DNA from: Pseudomonas baetica
GTDB lineage: Bacteria; Pseudomonadota; Gammaproteobacteria; Pseudomonadales; Pseudomonadaceae
Reading direction: 5' to 3'
Length of the DNA stretch: 64,000 bases
Assembly: GCF_019733355.1 (NCBI RefSeq)
Contig: NZ_JAIHLQ010000022.1
Coordinates: 1 to 64,000 of the forward strand
The notes beneath the pieces were generated by a model. It worked only from the letters and a program-made list of their open reading frames with translations, was not told where the DNA came from and made no database searches. Below, in pieces: positions 50,694-60,187 of the stretch; within the stretch, counting starts at the first letter, position 1; the number at the start of each line of letters is the position of its first letter. The position numbers were made by a program, and so were the translations under genes.

Positions 50694-51335
50694 TTAGTTG
50701 GCAGCAGCCTTGTTGGCCGCTCGCTCTTTGGCGACCAGTTGGTCAGCCAGTTGCAGAGCTTGCTCGGCACCACCGGCGGAGCCGATGTCGAAGCGGTACT
50801 TACCGTTGACGATCATGGTTGGTACGCCGGAGATTTCATATTTCTTGGCAAGCTCTTTGGCTTTGACGATCTGACCTTTGATGGCGAAAGAGTCGAAGGT
50901 TGCCAGGAACTTGTCTTTATCCACGCCTTGGGTGGCGAGGAAATCGGCCATGTCATTCTTGTCGGTCAAGCGTTTGTGCTGCTTCTGGATGGCTTCGAAC
51001 ACGGCGGCGTGAACCTTGTGCTCGACACCCATGGCTTCCAGCGTCAGGAACATCTGACCGTGAGCGTCCCATGGGCCGCCGAACATGGCAGGAATGCGCA
51101 CGAAATTCACATCTTTGGGCAGTTTTTCGACCCATGGATTGATCACCGGCTCGAACGCGTAGCAATGCGGGCAGCCATACCAGAACAGTTCGACCACTTC
51201 GATCTTGCCTGGCTCTGCCACTGGCACCGGGTTGGCTAATTCCACGTAAGGAGCGGCAGGGGCTTCGGCGGCCTGTGCGGTCACGCCGAACAGGCTGGCA
51301 GCGACGAGGGCGGCGCTGATGATCAGATTACGCAT
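50694..51335 (-). CDS. dsbA: Thiol:disulfide interchange protein DsbA
   Basis: This 213-residue periplasmic oxidase introduces disulfide bonds into secreted proteins. It has a signal peptide (MRNLIISAALVAASLFGVTAQA) and the active site C55-P-H-C58 (WYGCPHCYAF). A cis-Pro region appears as VPTMIVNGKYRF. It lies downstream of the two cytochrome genes on the same strand and upstream of the EEP and GGDEF genes. A terminator in the 200-bp gap before it separates it from cytochrome c4, so it probably has its own promoter. Confidence 0.96.
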   Translation of the reverse strand: MRNLIISAALVAASLFGVTAQAAEAPAAPYVELANPVPVAEPGKIEVVELFWYGCPHCYAFEPVINPWVEKLPKDVNFVRIPAMFGGPWDAHGQMFLTLEAMGVEHKVHAAVFEAIQKQHKRLTDKNDMADFLATQGVDKDKFLATFDSFAIKGQIVKAKELAKKYEISGVPTMIVNGKYRFDIGSAGGAEQALQLADQLVAKERAANKAAAN

Positions 51336-51428
51336 GCTTTACTCCTGAACAATTTGGGTCGCCTCGCGCGACCTGTTTTCAGACAGGTCCTGGCGGGCAT
51401 GAGTTCTGTAGTGTAACGGCAGCGGCCA

Positions 51429-51459
51429 CAAAAAAGGGCGGCCAAAGCCACCCTTTTTA
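51429..51459 (-). terminator. Terminator after cytochrome c4
   Basis: On the minus strand AAAGGGTGGC/GCCGCCCTTT (one G:T pair or mismatch, four-base loop) is followed by TTT. A-runs on the other side let it also act on the plus strand. Confidence 0.75.
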
Positions 51460-51535
51460 TACTTGCTGCGAAGGATTAATCGAGCGTTAACGTTGCAGGA
51501 GATGTGCATCGCCCGCAACGTTCGAATCAAGGCGA

Positions 51536-52141
51536 TCAGTGCAGGCCTTGAATGTAGCTGGAGACTGCCTCGATGTCCTTGTTGCTGAGCTTGGCAGCGA
51601 TGCTGCGCATGATCATGGTGTCGCCATCATTGGTGCGATCACCCTCACGGAAATCGGTCAACTGCTTGGCGATGTATTGAGCGTGTTGGCCACCCAGGTG
51701 CGGGAAGCCGGCAGCTGCGTTGCCAGCGCCATTTGGCGAGTGGCAACCGATGCACGATGGCATGCCTTGATCGAGCTTGCCGCCACGGAACAGTGCTTCA
51801 CCGCGCGCGACGAGCTTGGGATCCGCTGCGCCGACGCTGCCTTTCTGGCTGGCGAAGTAAGCGGCGAGGTCGGACAGATCCTGATCGCTCAGGTTGGTCA
51901 ACAGGCCGGTCATTTCCAGAACGACGCGTTTGCCCGACTTGATGTCGTGCAGTTGCTTGGTCAGGTAGCGTTCACCTTGACCCGCCAGTTTCGGAAAATT
52001 TGGCGCCATGCTGTTCCCGTCCGGGCCATGGCAGGCACCGCAAACGGCGGCTTTCGCCTGGCCGGCGGCGGCATCACCGACAGCATGGGCAAAGCCTGAG
52101 ATTCCCACGGTCAACAGCAGACTCACGATCAATTTGTTCAT
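51536..52141 (-). CDS. Dihaem cytochrome c4
   Basis: This 201-residue periplasmic electron carrier has a signal peptide (first 20 residues, ending SGFAHA) and two haem c sites, C34-GA-C37-H38 and C130-IG-C133-H134. Each is followed by a Met ligand region, the internal duplication typical of c4. It passes electrons to terminal cytochrome oxidases. It follows a monohaem c5-type gene after 32 bp. The neighbourhood c5-c4-dsbA near engB and polA is conserved in Pseudomonas. Confidence 0.96.
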   Translation of the reverse strand: MNKLIVSLLLTVGISGFAHAVGDAAAGQAKAAVCGACHGPDGNSMAPNFPKLAGQGERYLTKQLHDIKSGKRVVLEMTGLLTNLSDQDLSDLAAYFASQKGSVGAADPKLVARGEALFRGGKLDQGMPSCIGCHSPNGAGNAAAGFPHLGGQHAQYIAKQLTDFREGDRTNDGDTMIMRSIAAKLSNKDIEAVSSYIQGLH

Positions 52142-52173
52142 CAGCTAATCCAACTACGGCTAAGGGTTAAGAG

Positions 52174-52479
52174 TTATGGGCCGGGCTTACTCTCGCTCAT
52201 CCAAAGGATGATGGCCTGGTAATCCTCGGCACTGCAGTCCATGCACAAACCACGCGGCGGCATCGCCTTGAAACCCTGGGTCACGTGTTGCACCAGCGTC
52301 TCCATACCTTTCGCCAACCTCGGCGTCCAAGCTTCCTGATCGCCTCTTTTGGGCGCCATGGGGAGTTGGCCGGAATGACAGGCACCACAAACACGGTTGT
52401 ACACGGCTTCCGGTTCCTGTGTAGCCTGTGCGCTGTAAAGCGGTATCAGGACTCCGGCAGCCAGCAGCCATTTCGTCAT
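52174..52479 (-). CDS. Monohaem cytochrome c5
   Basis: This 101-residue periplasmic cytochrome has a signal peptide (MTKWLLAAGVLIPLYSAQA) and one haem site, C31-GA-C34-H35. The C-terminal pair in MPPRGLCMDCS gives the extra disulfide of the c5 family, and the Met of that segment is a likely haem ligand. It is upstream of cytochrome c4 in a two-gene operon. It is divergent from engB, with about 190 bp between start codons. Confidence 0.93.
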   Translation of the reverse strand: MTKWLLAAGVLIPLYSAQATQEPEAVYNRVCGACHSGQLPMAPKRGDQEAWTPRLAKGMETLVQHVTQGFKAMPPRGLCMDCSAEDYQAIILWMSESKPGP

Positions 52480-52670
52480 AAAACGACCTTTTCAGGGTTG
52501 AGAGCGTTCTGCGTTCTAATGCGCAATCAAGGTCTGTCGCTCTCCTGAGCTTCATCCTACGCTGGGACAAAGCACACACAAAATCTGCGGCATTATATAC
52601 TGGCGTCACTGAAACGGAAGCGACACCGCGTTCCGCGCCCAATCCCGGCGCCGCCCACATCGGAAATCTC

Positions 52671-53315
52671 ATGCAACTCAAGAATCCCATCCTCGGCCTG
52701 TGCCAACAGTCCACGTTCATGCTCAGTGCCGCCAAAGTCGATCAATGCCCCGACGACGAAGGCTTTGAAGTGGCTTTCGCCGGTCGTTCCAACGCCGGCA
52801 AATCCAGCGCCCTGAACACCCTGACTCACGCCAGCCTGGCGCGCACCTCGAAAACCCCGGGTCGCACGCAGCTGTTGAACTTCTTCAAGCTAGACGATGA
52901 TCGGCGTCTGGTCGACCTTCCGGGCTACGGTTATGCAAAAGTGCCGATCCCGCTCAAGCAGCACTGGCAGCGTCACCTTGAGGCTTACCTCGGTGGACGC
53001 GAGAGTTTGAAGGGTTTGATTCTGATGATGGACATCCGTCATCCAATGACCGACTTCGACCTGTTGATGCTCGACTGGGCCGTTGCGGCCGGCATGCCGA
53101 TGCATATTCTGCTGACCAAGGCCGACAAACTGACTTACGGCGCGGCCAAGAACACGCTGCTCAAAGTGCAGTCGGAAATTCGCAAGGGTTGGGGTGATCT
53201 GGTCACTATCCAGCTGTTCTCGGCGCCAAAACGCATGGGCCTGGAAGAGGCCTACACTGTGTTGGCAGGCTGGATGGAATTGGCTGACAAGGGCGCTGAA
53301 GCAGCGGCTGAGTAA
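52671..53315 (+). CDS. engB: Ribosome biogenesis GTPase EngB (YsxC/YihA)
   Basis: This 214-residue GTPase acts in late 50S subunit assembly. G1 is GRSNAGKSS, G3 is DLPGYGYAK, G4 is LTKADKL, and switch residues lie in ARTSKTPGRTQLLNFF. Its length and start MQLKNPILGLCQQS are usual. It is convergent with the ErsA sRNA gene, and polA lies beyond. The same order (polA, sRNA, engB) is found in enterobacteria with Spot 42. Confidence 0.97.
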   Translation: MQLKNPILGLCQQSTFMLSAAKVDQCPDDEGFEVAFAGRSNAGKSSALNTLTHASLARTSKTPGRTQLLNFFKLDDDRRLVDLPGYGYAKVPIPLKQHWQRHLEAYLGGRESLKGLILMMDIRHPMTDFDLLMLDWAVAAGMPMHILLTKADKLTYGAAKNTLLKVQSEIRKGWGDLVTIQLFSAPKRMGLEEAYTVLAGWMELADKGAEAAAE

Positions 53316-53373
53316 GTGATTGCAAAATTGTCTGTGGCGCCTTCTGGCAAGGGCGTCGCAGGCAATTTTTGGG

Positions 53374-53506
53374 CAAAAAAAGCCCCGGATTTCATTTGGG
53401 GAGGGAGAAATTCCGGGGTTCAAGTTCCGAACCGCTAGGGCGGGGTTCAGATATCTGCCAACACTTAACACAACATAGGAGCATCGAAGGGCTTCACCAG
53501 CCATTC
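53374..53506 (-). ncRNA. ersA: ErsA small regulatory RNA (Spot 42-position sRNA)
   Basis: About 133 nt run on the minus strand from a start near 53506 to a terminator whose T-run is complementary to A75-A81 of the 53.3-kb block (53375-53381). Features: an AlgU-type promoter just upstream, a pyrimidine-rich single-stranded stretch (TTTCTCCCTCCCC, plus strand 53398-53410) suited to pairing with ribosome sites, and a final GC-rich hairpin. Location between polA and engB, strand, promoter type and length (132 nt in P. aeruginosa) all match ErsA. ErsA is an Hfq-dependent RNA that represses algC in the alginate and LPS precursor path. Confidence 0.82.
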
Positions 53507-53512
53507 AGTAAC

Positions 53513-53540
53513 TCTGAGTGATGTTCTTCCAGATTAGTTC
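53513..53540 (-). promoter_or_regulatory. AlgU (sigma-22) type promoter of ersA
   Basis: On the minus strand GAACTA (-35) is separated by 17 bases from TCAGA (-10). This fits the AlgU/RpoE consensus GAACTT-N16/17-TCtgA. The predicted start lies six to eight bases later, near 53506. Confidence 0.75.
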
Positions 53541-53551
53541 AGATTTTTTTC

Positions 53552-53582
53552 AAAAAGCTTTGGAATAATCCCAAGAGCTTTT
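53552..53582 (-). terminator. Candidate terminator downstream of polA
   Basis: On the minus strand AAAAGCTCTTGG and CCAAAGCTTTT form a stem with one bulged base and a seven-base loop, ending in a T-run. It precedes the ersA promoter and would insulate it from polA transcription. The gap 53583-53648 holds another GC-rich inverted repeat (GGCTCTGC/GCAGAGCC) and no gene. Confidence 0.6.
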
Positions 53583-53648
53583 CGGACTAAGCGCATTTTC
53601 CGGGCTCTGCCGCGACGTCATGCCGCAGCAGAGCCGGCTTCAACTGGC

Positions 53649-56453
53649 TCAGTGAGCCTCATCCCAGTTGTTGCCCACGCCGACTTCCACCAGCAACGGC
53701 ACATCCAGTTTCGCCGCTTCGCTCATGTGCACGCGAATCTCGGCGCTGACCTGCTCGACCAGATCCTCGCGAACCTCCAGTACCAGTTCATCGTGCACCT
53801 GCAGGATGACTTTGGCGTCCAGTCCGGACGTCGCCAGCCAGTTATCCACCGCCACCATGGCCTTCTTGATGATGTCTGCCGCTGTACCCTGCATAGGCGC
53901 GTTGATTGCCGTGCGTTCGGCGGCTGCGCGTTCCTGTGGCTTGTTGGAGTTAATCTCCGGCAGGTACAGGCGGCGGCCGAAGAAGGTTTCGACATAACCT
54001 TGATCCGCCGCTTGGGCGCGGGTGCGATCCATGTACTCGCGAACACCCGGATAACGGGCGAAGTAGGTATCGATGTAAGCCTTGGCGGTCTTGGTGTCGA
54101 CGCCGATGTCCTTGCCGAGTTTTTGTGCGCCCATGCCGTAGATCAGACCGAAGTTGATCGCTTTGGCGCCGCGGCGCTGGTCGGAAGTGACTTCGTTGAG
54201 CTCCACCTTGAACACTTCGGCAGCGGTTGCGGTATGCACGTCCAGATTGTTGCGGAAGGCGTTCATCAAACCTTCGTCCTTGGACAGGTGCGCCATGATC
54301 CGCAGTTCGATCTGCGAATAGTCCGCCGCCAGCAGTTTGTAGCCTTTTGGCGCCACGAACGCCTGCCGGATGCGCCGGCCTTCAGCGGTACGCACCGGAA
54401 TGTTCTGCAGGTTTGGATCGCTGGAGGACAAACGACCGGTCGAGGCCACAGCCTGATGGTACGACGTGTGGATGCGCCCGGTACGCGGGTTGATCTGCTC
54501 CGGCAGGCGATCGGTGTAAGTGCTTTTCAGCTTGCTCATGGAACGGTGTTCCATCAGCACTTTGGGCAAGCGGTGATCGTCCTCGGCCAGTTTCGCCAAC
54601 ACTTCTTCAGCGGTGGATGGCTGGCCCTTGGCGGTTTTCTTCAGCACCGGCAGGCCGAGTTTCTCGTAGAGAATCACGCCCAGTTGCTTGGGCGAGCCAA
54701 GGTTGAATTCTTCCCCCGCGATCTCGAACGCTTCGCGCTCCAGTGCGACCATTTTGTTACCCAATTCAATACTCTGGATGCCGAGCAGTTCGGCATCGAC
54801 GAACGCGCCTTGGCGCTCGATGCGCGCCAACACCGGCACCAGCGGGATTTCGATGTCGGTCAGCACGCTGGCCAGGCTTGGGATCGCGCTGAGTTTTTCG
54901 AACAACGTCTGGTGCAGACGCAGGGTGATGTCGGCGTCTTCGGCGGCATACGGCCCGGCCTGCTCCAGCGCAATCTGGTCGAACGTCAGCTGTTTGGCGC
55001 CTTTGCCGGCGATGTCCTGGAAACTCACAGTGGTGTGATCCAGGTACTTCTGCGCCAGGCTGTCCATGTCGTGACGGGTGGCGGTGGAGTTGAGCACGTA
55101 GGACTCAAGCATCGTGTCGAAGGCGATGCCGCGCACGGTGATGCCTTGGTTCTGATCACCGCCGATGGCGCAGTTGGCCAGGATATTCATGTCGAACTTG
55201 GCGTGCTGGCCGACCTTGAGCTTGTTCGGGTCTTCCAGAATGGGCTTGAGCGCGCGCAGAACGGTGTCACGATCCAGTTGCTCAGGCACGCCGATGTAAG
55301 AGTGAGTCAGCGGAATGTAGGCCGCTTCGTTGGCCTGCACAGCGAACGACAGACCGACCAGTTGCGCCTGCTGCGCGTCGATGCCGGTGGTTTCGGTGTC
55401 GAAGGCGAACAGCTTGGCGTTCTTGAGTTTTTCCAGCCAGACGTCAAAACGCGCCTGATCGAGGATGGTTTCATAGGCGGCTTGGGCCGGAGCGGCCGGG
55501 GTCTCGGCCTCCGGCGTGCTGAACAGATCGCCTGCCGGCTCAGGCGCCGCAGCGCTGCTCAATTCCAGTCGTTTGGCATCGCGATCGAGATCGTTGATCC
55601 AGCTCTTGAATTCCAGCAGCGTGTAAAGCTCGTAGAGCTTGGCCGGATCTTCGGCGCGCATCTGCAAATCGTCGAGTTCGACGTCCAGCGGCACGTCGAT
55701 CTTGATGGTCGCCAGTTGATAGGAGAGGAACGCCATTTCCTTGTGCTCTTCGAGCTTGGCCGGCAGGGTTTTGGCGCCGCGAATCGGCAGGGTCGGCACG
55801 ATGTCGAGATTCGCATACAACTCGGTGAGGCCGCCGTTAACGCCGACCAGCAGGCCGGAAGCCGTTTTGGGGCCGATGCCCGGAACGCCCGGAATGTTGT
55901 CGGAAGAATCGCCCATCAACGCCAGATAATCGATGATCTGCTCTGGAGCGACGCCGAATTTCTCCTTCACGCCCTCCACGTCCATCGAACTACCGGACAT
56001 GGTGTTGACCAAGGTAATGTGGCCATCGACCAGTTGCGCCATGTCCTTGTCGCCGGTGGAGATGACCACCGGGCGATCCGCCGCCGCGCTGCTGCGGGCC
56101 AGGGTGCCGATCACGTCGTCAGCCTCGACGCCTTCCACGCACAGCAGCGGGAAGCCGAGGGCGATCACGCTCTGGTGCAGCGGCTCGATCTGCACGCGCA
56201 TGTCGTCGGGCATGCTGGGGCGATTGGCCTTGTATTCGGCGTACATCTCATCGCGAAAGGTCCCGCCCTTGGCGTCGAACACCACGGCGAACGGGCTGTC
56301 CGGGTACTGCTTGCGCAGACTCTTGAGCATGTTCAGCACACCCTTGACCGCGCCGGTCGGCAGGCCTTTGGAGGTGGTCAACGGGGGCAGGGCGTGGAAA
56401 GCGCGGTACAGGTAAGACGAACCGTCCACCAGGACGAGGGGGGCTTGGCTCAT
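53649..56453 (-). CDS. polA: DNA polymerase I
   Basis: This 934-residue repair polymerase has three domains: 5' nuclease (about 1-290, VLVDGSSYLYRAFH, GDKDMAQLV), 3'-5' exonuclease (about 330-515, FAFDTETTGIDAQQ, still carrying the acidic exonuclease residues), and polymerase (about 550-934, SSDPNLQNIPVRT, ADYSQIELRIMAHLS, RGAKAINFGLIYGM, QVHDELVLEV). The ATG at 56453 gives the usual MSQAPLVLVDGSS. A TTG four codons upstream sits too close to the purine-rich site. It functions in Okazaki fragment maturation and excision repair. A long frame on the other strand is a codon-bias artefact. Confidence 0.97.
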   Translation of the reverse strand: MSQAPLVLVDGSSYLYRAFHALPPLTTSKGLPTGAVKGVLNMLKSLRKQYPDSPFAVVFDAKGGTFRDEMYAEYKANRPSMPDDMRVQIEPLHQSVIALGFPLLCVEGVEADDVIGTLARSSAAADRPVVISTGDKDMAQLVDGHITLVNTMSGSSMDVEGVKEKFGVAPEQIIDYLALMGDSSDNIPGVPGIGPKTASGLLVGVNGGLTELYANLDIVPTLPIRGAKTLPAKLEEHKEMAFLSYQLATIKIDVPLDVELDDLQMRAEDPAKLYELYTLLEFKSWINDLDRDAKRLELSSAAAPEPAGDLFSTPEAETPAAPAQAAYETILDQARFDVWLEKLKNAKLFAFDTETTGIDAQQAQLVGLSFAVQANEAAYIPLTHSYIGVPEQLDRDTVLRALKPILEDPNKLKVGQHAKFDMNILANCAIGGDQNQGITVRGIAFDTMLESYVLNSTATRHDMDSLAQKYLDHTTVSFQDIAGKGAKQLTFDQIALEQAGPYAAEDADITLRLHQTLFEKLSAIPSLASVLTDIEIPLVPVLARIERQGAFVDAELLGIQSIELGNKMVALEREAFEIAGEEFNLGSPKQLGVILYEKLGLPVLKKTAKGQPSTAEEVLAKLAEDDHRLPKVLMEHRSMSKLKSTYTDRLPEQINPRTGRIHTSYHQAVASTGRLSSSDPNLQNIPVRTAEGRRIRQAFVAPKGYKLLAADYSQIELRIMAHLSKDEGLMNAFRNNLDVHTATAAEVFKVELNEVTSDQRRGAKAINFGLIYGMGAQKLGKDIGVDTKTAKAYIDTYFARYPGVREYMDRTRAQAADQGYVETFFGRRLYLPEINSNKPQERAAAERTAINAPMQGTAADIIKKAMVAVDNWLATSGLDAKVILQVHDELVLEVREDLVEQVSAEIRVHMSEAAKLDVPLLVEVGVGNNWDEAH

Positions 56454-56527
56454 GAGCAGAATCAACCTTTTCGGCGGGCCCGGCGCTAGAATAGCGGGAC
56501 CGTTGACGACAAAGGGACAAGGTTATC

Positions 56528-56818
56528 ATGCGTACGTTAAATCGCTTGCTGCTGGTCAGTTTGATTGCTGTCTCACCGTTGGCCGCAATGGCGGCAGATG
56601 ATGCGCCGTCAGCGGATCCGGAAGTTACCATTCGCACCGAAGGCGACAAAACCATTCAGGAGTACCGGCAAAACGGTTTCCTGTATGCGATCAAAGTCAC
56701 CGTGAAGGGCGCGCCGCCCTACTTTCTGGTGCGTGCAGACGGGACGGATGCAAACTTCATCCGCTCGGATCAGCCGGATATGCTGATTCCGTCATGGAAG
56801 ATTTTCGAATGGAAGTAG
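56528..56818 (+). CDS. DUF2782 small secreted protein
   Basis: This 96-residue protein has a signal peptide (MRTLNRLLLVSLIAVSPLAAMA) and the conserved DUF2782 core (EVTIRTEGDKTIQEYRQNG, YAIKVTVKGAPPYFLVRADG, ending SWKIFEWK). It is probably periplasmic. The family is always found near polA and thrB in Pseudomonas and has no known activity. It is divergent from polA and upstream of thrB by 60 bp, so both may be transcribed together. Confidence 0.9.
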   Translation: MRTLNRLLLVSLIAVSPLAAMAADDAPSADPEVTIRTEGDKTIQEYRQNGFLYAIKVTVKGAPPYFLVRADGTDANFIRSDQPDMLIPSWKIFEWK

Positions 56819-56878
56819 TCTCTTAAACTTAATCGGCGCCGCTGTACTGGCGGCGCCCGAACTGAGCAGTTTTTAACC

Positions 56879-57832
56879 ATGTCTGTGTTCACTCCCCTGG
56901 CTCGGCCTGAGCTGGAAACCTTTCTCGCCCCTTACGGGCTTGGCCGTCTGCTTGATTTCCAGGGGATCGCCGCCGGCAGCGAAAACACCAATTTCTTTAT
57001 CAGCCTGGAGCAGGGCGAGTTTGTCCTGACCTTGGTCGAGCGCGGCCCGGTGCAGGAGATGCCGTTCTTCATCGACCTGCTCGACGTGCTGCACGAAGCC
57101 GATTTGCCGGTGCCTTACGCACTGCGCACCACCGAAGGCGAGGCGTTGCGGGAGCTCAAGGGCAAACCGGCGCTGCTGCAACCGCGCCTGGCCGGCAAGC
57201 ACATCAAGGTCGCCAATGCTCAGCATTGCGCGCAGGTCGGCGAGTTGCAGGCGCATCTGCACCTGGCGACTCAGGGCGAACGAATGATCAAGCGCAAGAC
57301 CGACCGTGGCCTGGACTGGATGCTGAAAGAGGGCAACGAGTTTCTCTCGCATCTGAGCGACGAGCCGCGTGCGCTGCTGCACAAGGCGCTGGATGAGATC
57401 ACTGCGCAGAAAGAAAAAATTCTCGCGTTGCCACGGGCCAATATCCACGCCGACCTGTTCCGCGACAATGCGATGTTCGAAGGCACGCACCTGACCGGTC
57501 TGATCGATTTCTACAACGCCTGCTCGGGGCCGATGCTGTATGACGTGGCGATTGCCTTGAACGACTGGTGTTCGGACGATGACGGCTTGATCGATGGTCC
57601 GCGTGCCCGGGCTTTCCTCGGTGCCTATGCGGCGCTGCGGCCGTTCACGGCGGCGGAGGCTGAGTTGTGGCCGACGATGCTGCGCGTGGCGTGTGTGCGG
57701 TTCTGGCTGTCGCGGTTGATCGCGGCCGAACAGTTTGCCGGTCAGGACGTGTTGATTCACGATCCGCAAGAGTTTGAGCAGCGGTTGGCGCAGCGCCAGC
57801 AGGTCAACACGCCTCTACCGTTTGCCCTTTAA
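56879..57832 (+). CDS. thrB: Homoserine kinase (aminoglycoside-phosphotransferase fold)
   Basis: This 317-residue enzyme phosphorylates homoserine in threonine synthesis. It is the APH-fold type of pseudomonads, not the GHMP kinase of E. coli. Signature parts are GIAAGSENTNFFISLEQG (nucleotide loop), ANIHADLFRDNAMFEG (catalytic Asp and Asn) and GLIDFYNACSG (metal-binding Asp). It follows the DUF2782 gene. A REP doublet begins three bases after the stop codon. Confidence 0.94.
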   Translation: MSVFTPLARPELETFLAPYGLGRLLDFQGIAAGSENTNFFISLEQGEFVLTLVERGPVQEMPFFIDLLDVLHEADLPVPYALRTTEGEALRELKGKPALLQPRLAGKHIKVANAQHCAQVGELQAHLHLATQGERMIKRKTDRGLDWMLKEGNEFLSHLSDEPRALLHKALDEITAQKEKILALPRANIHADLFRDNAMFEGTHLTGLIDFYNACSGPMLYDVAIALNDWCSDDDGLIDGPRARAFLGAYAALRPFTAAEAELWPTMLRVACVRFWLSRLIAAEQFAGQDVLIHDPQEFEQRLAQRQQVNTPLPFAL

Positions 57833-57835
57833 AAG

Positions 57836-57912
57836 CTTCGCGAGCAAGCCCGCTCCCACCTTGGATTTGTGCGTGACACAGAACCAAGGTGGAGCGGGCT
57901 TGCTCGCGAATG
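57836..57912. repeat. REP inverted pair
   Basis: CTTCGCGAGCAAGCCCGCTCCCACCTTGG and the inverted CCAAGGTGGAGCGGGCTTGCTCGCGAA lie between convergent thrB and znuA. Confidence 0.93.
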
Positions 57913-57932
57913 GGTCAACACAGATGCCGGGT

Positions 57933-58853
57933 TTAGAGAGATTCCAGGCAGCCGGCCAGATCATTGCCCAATTTTTCCAGCACCTGCTCATACCCCTGAG
58001 CAGTCGCCGGGGTGTAACCGCCCAGCGCATCGAGTTCCGCCAGTTTTACCGGCAGACCTGCCACCAGTGTTTCCGCCAGACGCGGGCGCAGTGGCGGCTC
58101 GCTGAATACACACGTCTTGCCGATTTCCTGCAAGCGTGTGCGCATCGCCGCCACGTGTTGCGCGCCGGGTTGCACTTGCGCCGCTACGCTGAACACGCCG
58201 GTGTGCTTCAAGCCGTAAGCGTCTTCGAAGTAATCAAACGCTTCGTGAAAAACGAAGTACGGTTTGCCTTCAATGCTGGCCAGACGCTTCTTGAGCCGCT
58301 GGTCCAAAGCATCCAGTCGCTCATCGAACGCTTTGGCGTTGTGCTGATAGCGCTCGGCATTGGCCGGGTCGGCGGCGCTTAGATCCGTTGCCATTTTGTC
58401 GGCAATAACGCGTGCGTTCACCGGCGATAGCCACAAATGCGCGTCCAGCGTGCCCGGACGGTGATCGTGATCATGCTCATCGGCGTCTTCGGAGTGGGAA
58501 TGGCTGTCTTCAGCGAAATGACGCAATTTCAATCCCGGCAAATCCTGTACCGCCACGCTCGGCAGCTTTCGACCGCTCAGCACGCGCGGCAGGAAACCTT
58601 CCATGTCCGGGCCGATCCAGTAGAGCAGGTCCACCGATTGCACCTTCCGTACGTCGGATGGGCGCAGGGCATAGTTATGCGGCGACGCGCCCGGCGGCAG
58701 TAGCACTTCGGGAATCGCCACGCCGTCCTGCACCGCCGCTGCAATCAACTGCAAAGGTTTGATGCTGGTGAGGACTTTGACCTCGGCCTGAGCCGAACCG
58801 ATCAGCAGGAAACTGGCGACAAACGCCACAAAAACAGAAAAAATTCGGGACAC
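57933..58853 (-). CDS. znuA: Zinc ABC transporter periplasmic binding protein ZnuA
   Basis: This 306-residue zinc-binding protein has a signal peptide (SRIFSVFVAFVASFLLIGSAQA). Zinc ligands are expected in PPGASPHNYALRPSD, in HLWLSPVNARVIAD and in FHEAFDYFED, with a His/Asp-rich mobile loop (HSHSEDADEHDHDHR) of the ZnuA type. Two GTG starts are possible (58853 or 58862). 58853 gives the usual signal peptide. It is divergent from zur, with 66 bp between starts, and a Zur-box-like sequence lies in that gap. Confidence 0.93.
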   Translation of the reverse strand: MSRIFSVFVAFVASFLLIGSAQAEVKVLTSIKPLQLIAAAVQDGVAIPEVLLPPGASPHNYALRPSDVRKVQSVDLLYWIGPDMEGFLPRVLSGRKLPSVAVQDLPGLKLRHFAEDSHSHSEDADEHDHDHRPGTLDAHLWLSPVNARVIADKMATDLSAADPANAERYQHNAKAFDERLDALDQRLKKRLASIEGKPYFVFHEAFDYFEDAYGLKHTGVFSVAAQVQPGAQHVAAMRTRLQEIGKTCVFSEPPLRPRLAETLVAGLPVKLAELDALGGYTPATAQGYEQVLEKLGNDLAGCLESL

Positions 58854-58880
58854 GATGACCACTCAAGGAGGCGAGAACGG

Positions 58881-58893
58881 GTAACATAATAAC
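58881..58893. promoter_or_regulatory. Candidate Zur operator between znuA and zur
   Basis: GTAACATAATAAC resembles the imperfect AT-rich palindrome of Zur boxes (GTTATAnTATAAC type). It is placed between the divergent znuA and zur starts, where Zur would be expected to repress both directions. The match is partial. Confidence 0.45.
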
Positions 58894-58919
58894 GTCTCTA
58901 TCAAAACTCGTCGCCGCCC

Positions 58920-59401
58920 ATGCCCATTACTCCGATTGCCAGCCGTCCCCACGACCACTCTCATTGCGTGCACAGCGCTTTGTCCGAGGCCGATACCTTG
59001 TGCGCCCAGAAAGGCCTGCGCCTGACCGCATTGCGCCGCCGGGTACTGGAGCTGGTGTGGCAGAGCCACAAGCCGCTGGGCGCTTATGACATCCTCGCGG
59101 TACTCAGCGAGCAGGACGGCCGCCGCGCCGCGCCGCCGACCGTGTACCGCGCGCTGGATTTCCTTTTGGAAAACGGCCTGGTGCATCGCATCTCTTCGCT
59201 CAACGCCTTCGTCGGCTGCGTCCACCCGGAGCACGCGCACCAAGGCCAGTTCCTGATCTGCCGTGATTGCCACGCCGCCATCGAACTTGAGCAAAAAGTG
59301 ATCAGCGACGCGATCATCAACAGCGCCAAGGACGTCGGCTTCATCGTCGAGGCACAGACCGTCGAAGTGGTCGGCCTGTGCTCCGGCTGCCAGGGGGCTT
59401 G

Positions 59402-59402
<1 letters not shown>
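58920..59402 (+). CDS. zur: Zinc uptake regulator Zur (Fur family)
   Basis: This 160-residue Fur-family repressor is N-terminally His-rich (RPHDHSHCVHS). It has a winged HTH (LTALRRRVLELVWQSHKPLGAYDIL, PPTVYRALDFLLENGLVHRI) and metal sites: C-V-HPEHAHQGQ, the structural CRDC pair and a second pair CSGC near the C-terminus. With zinc it represses znu genes. It overlaps znuC by one base (TGATG), so the regulator, ATPase and permease form one transcript, zur-znuC-znuB. Confidence 0.95.

Positions 59403-60179
<777 letters not shown>

Positions 60180-60187
<8 letters not shown>

Noticed and set aside
53652..56489. A 945-codon open frame on the plus strand, opposite polA
   Set aside because: It mirrors polA almost exactly and the translated sequence is low in conserved motifs. 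Such antisense frames arise from GC-rich third positions in Pseudomonas genes.
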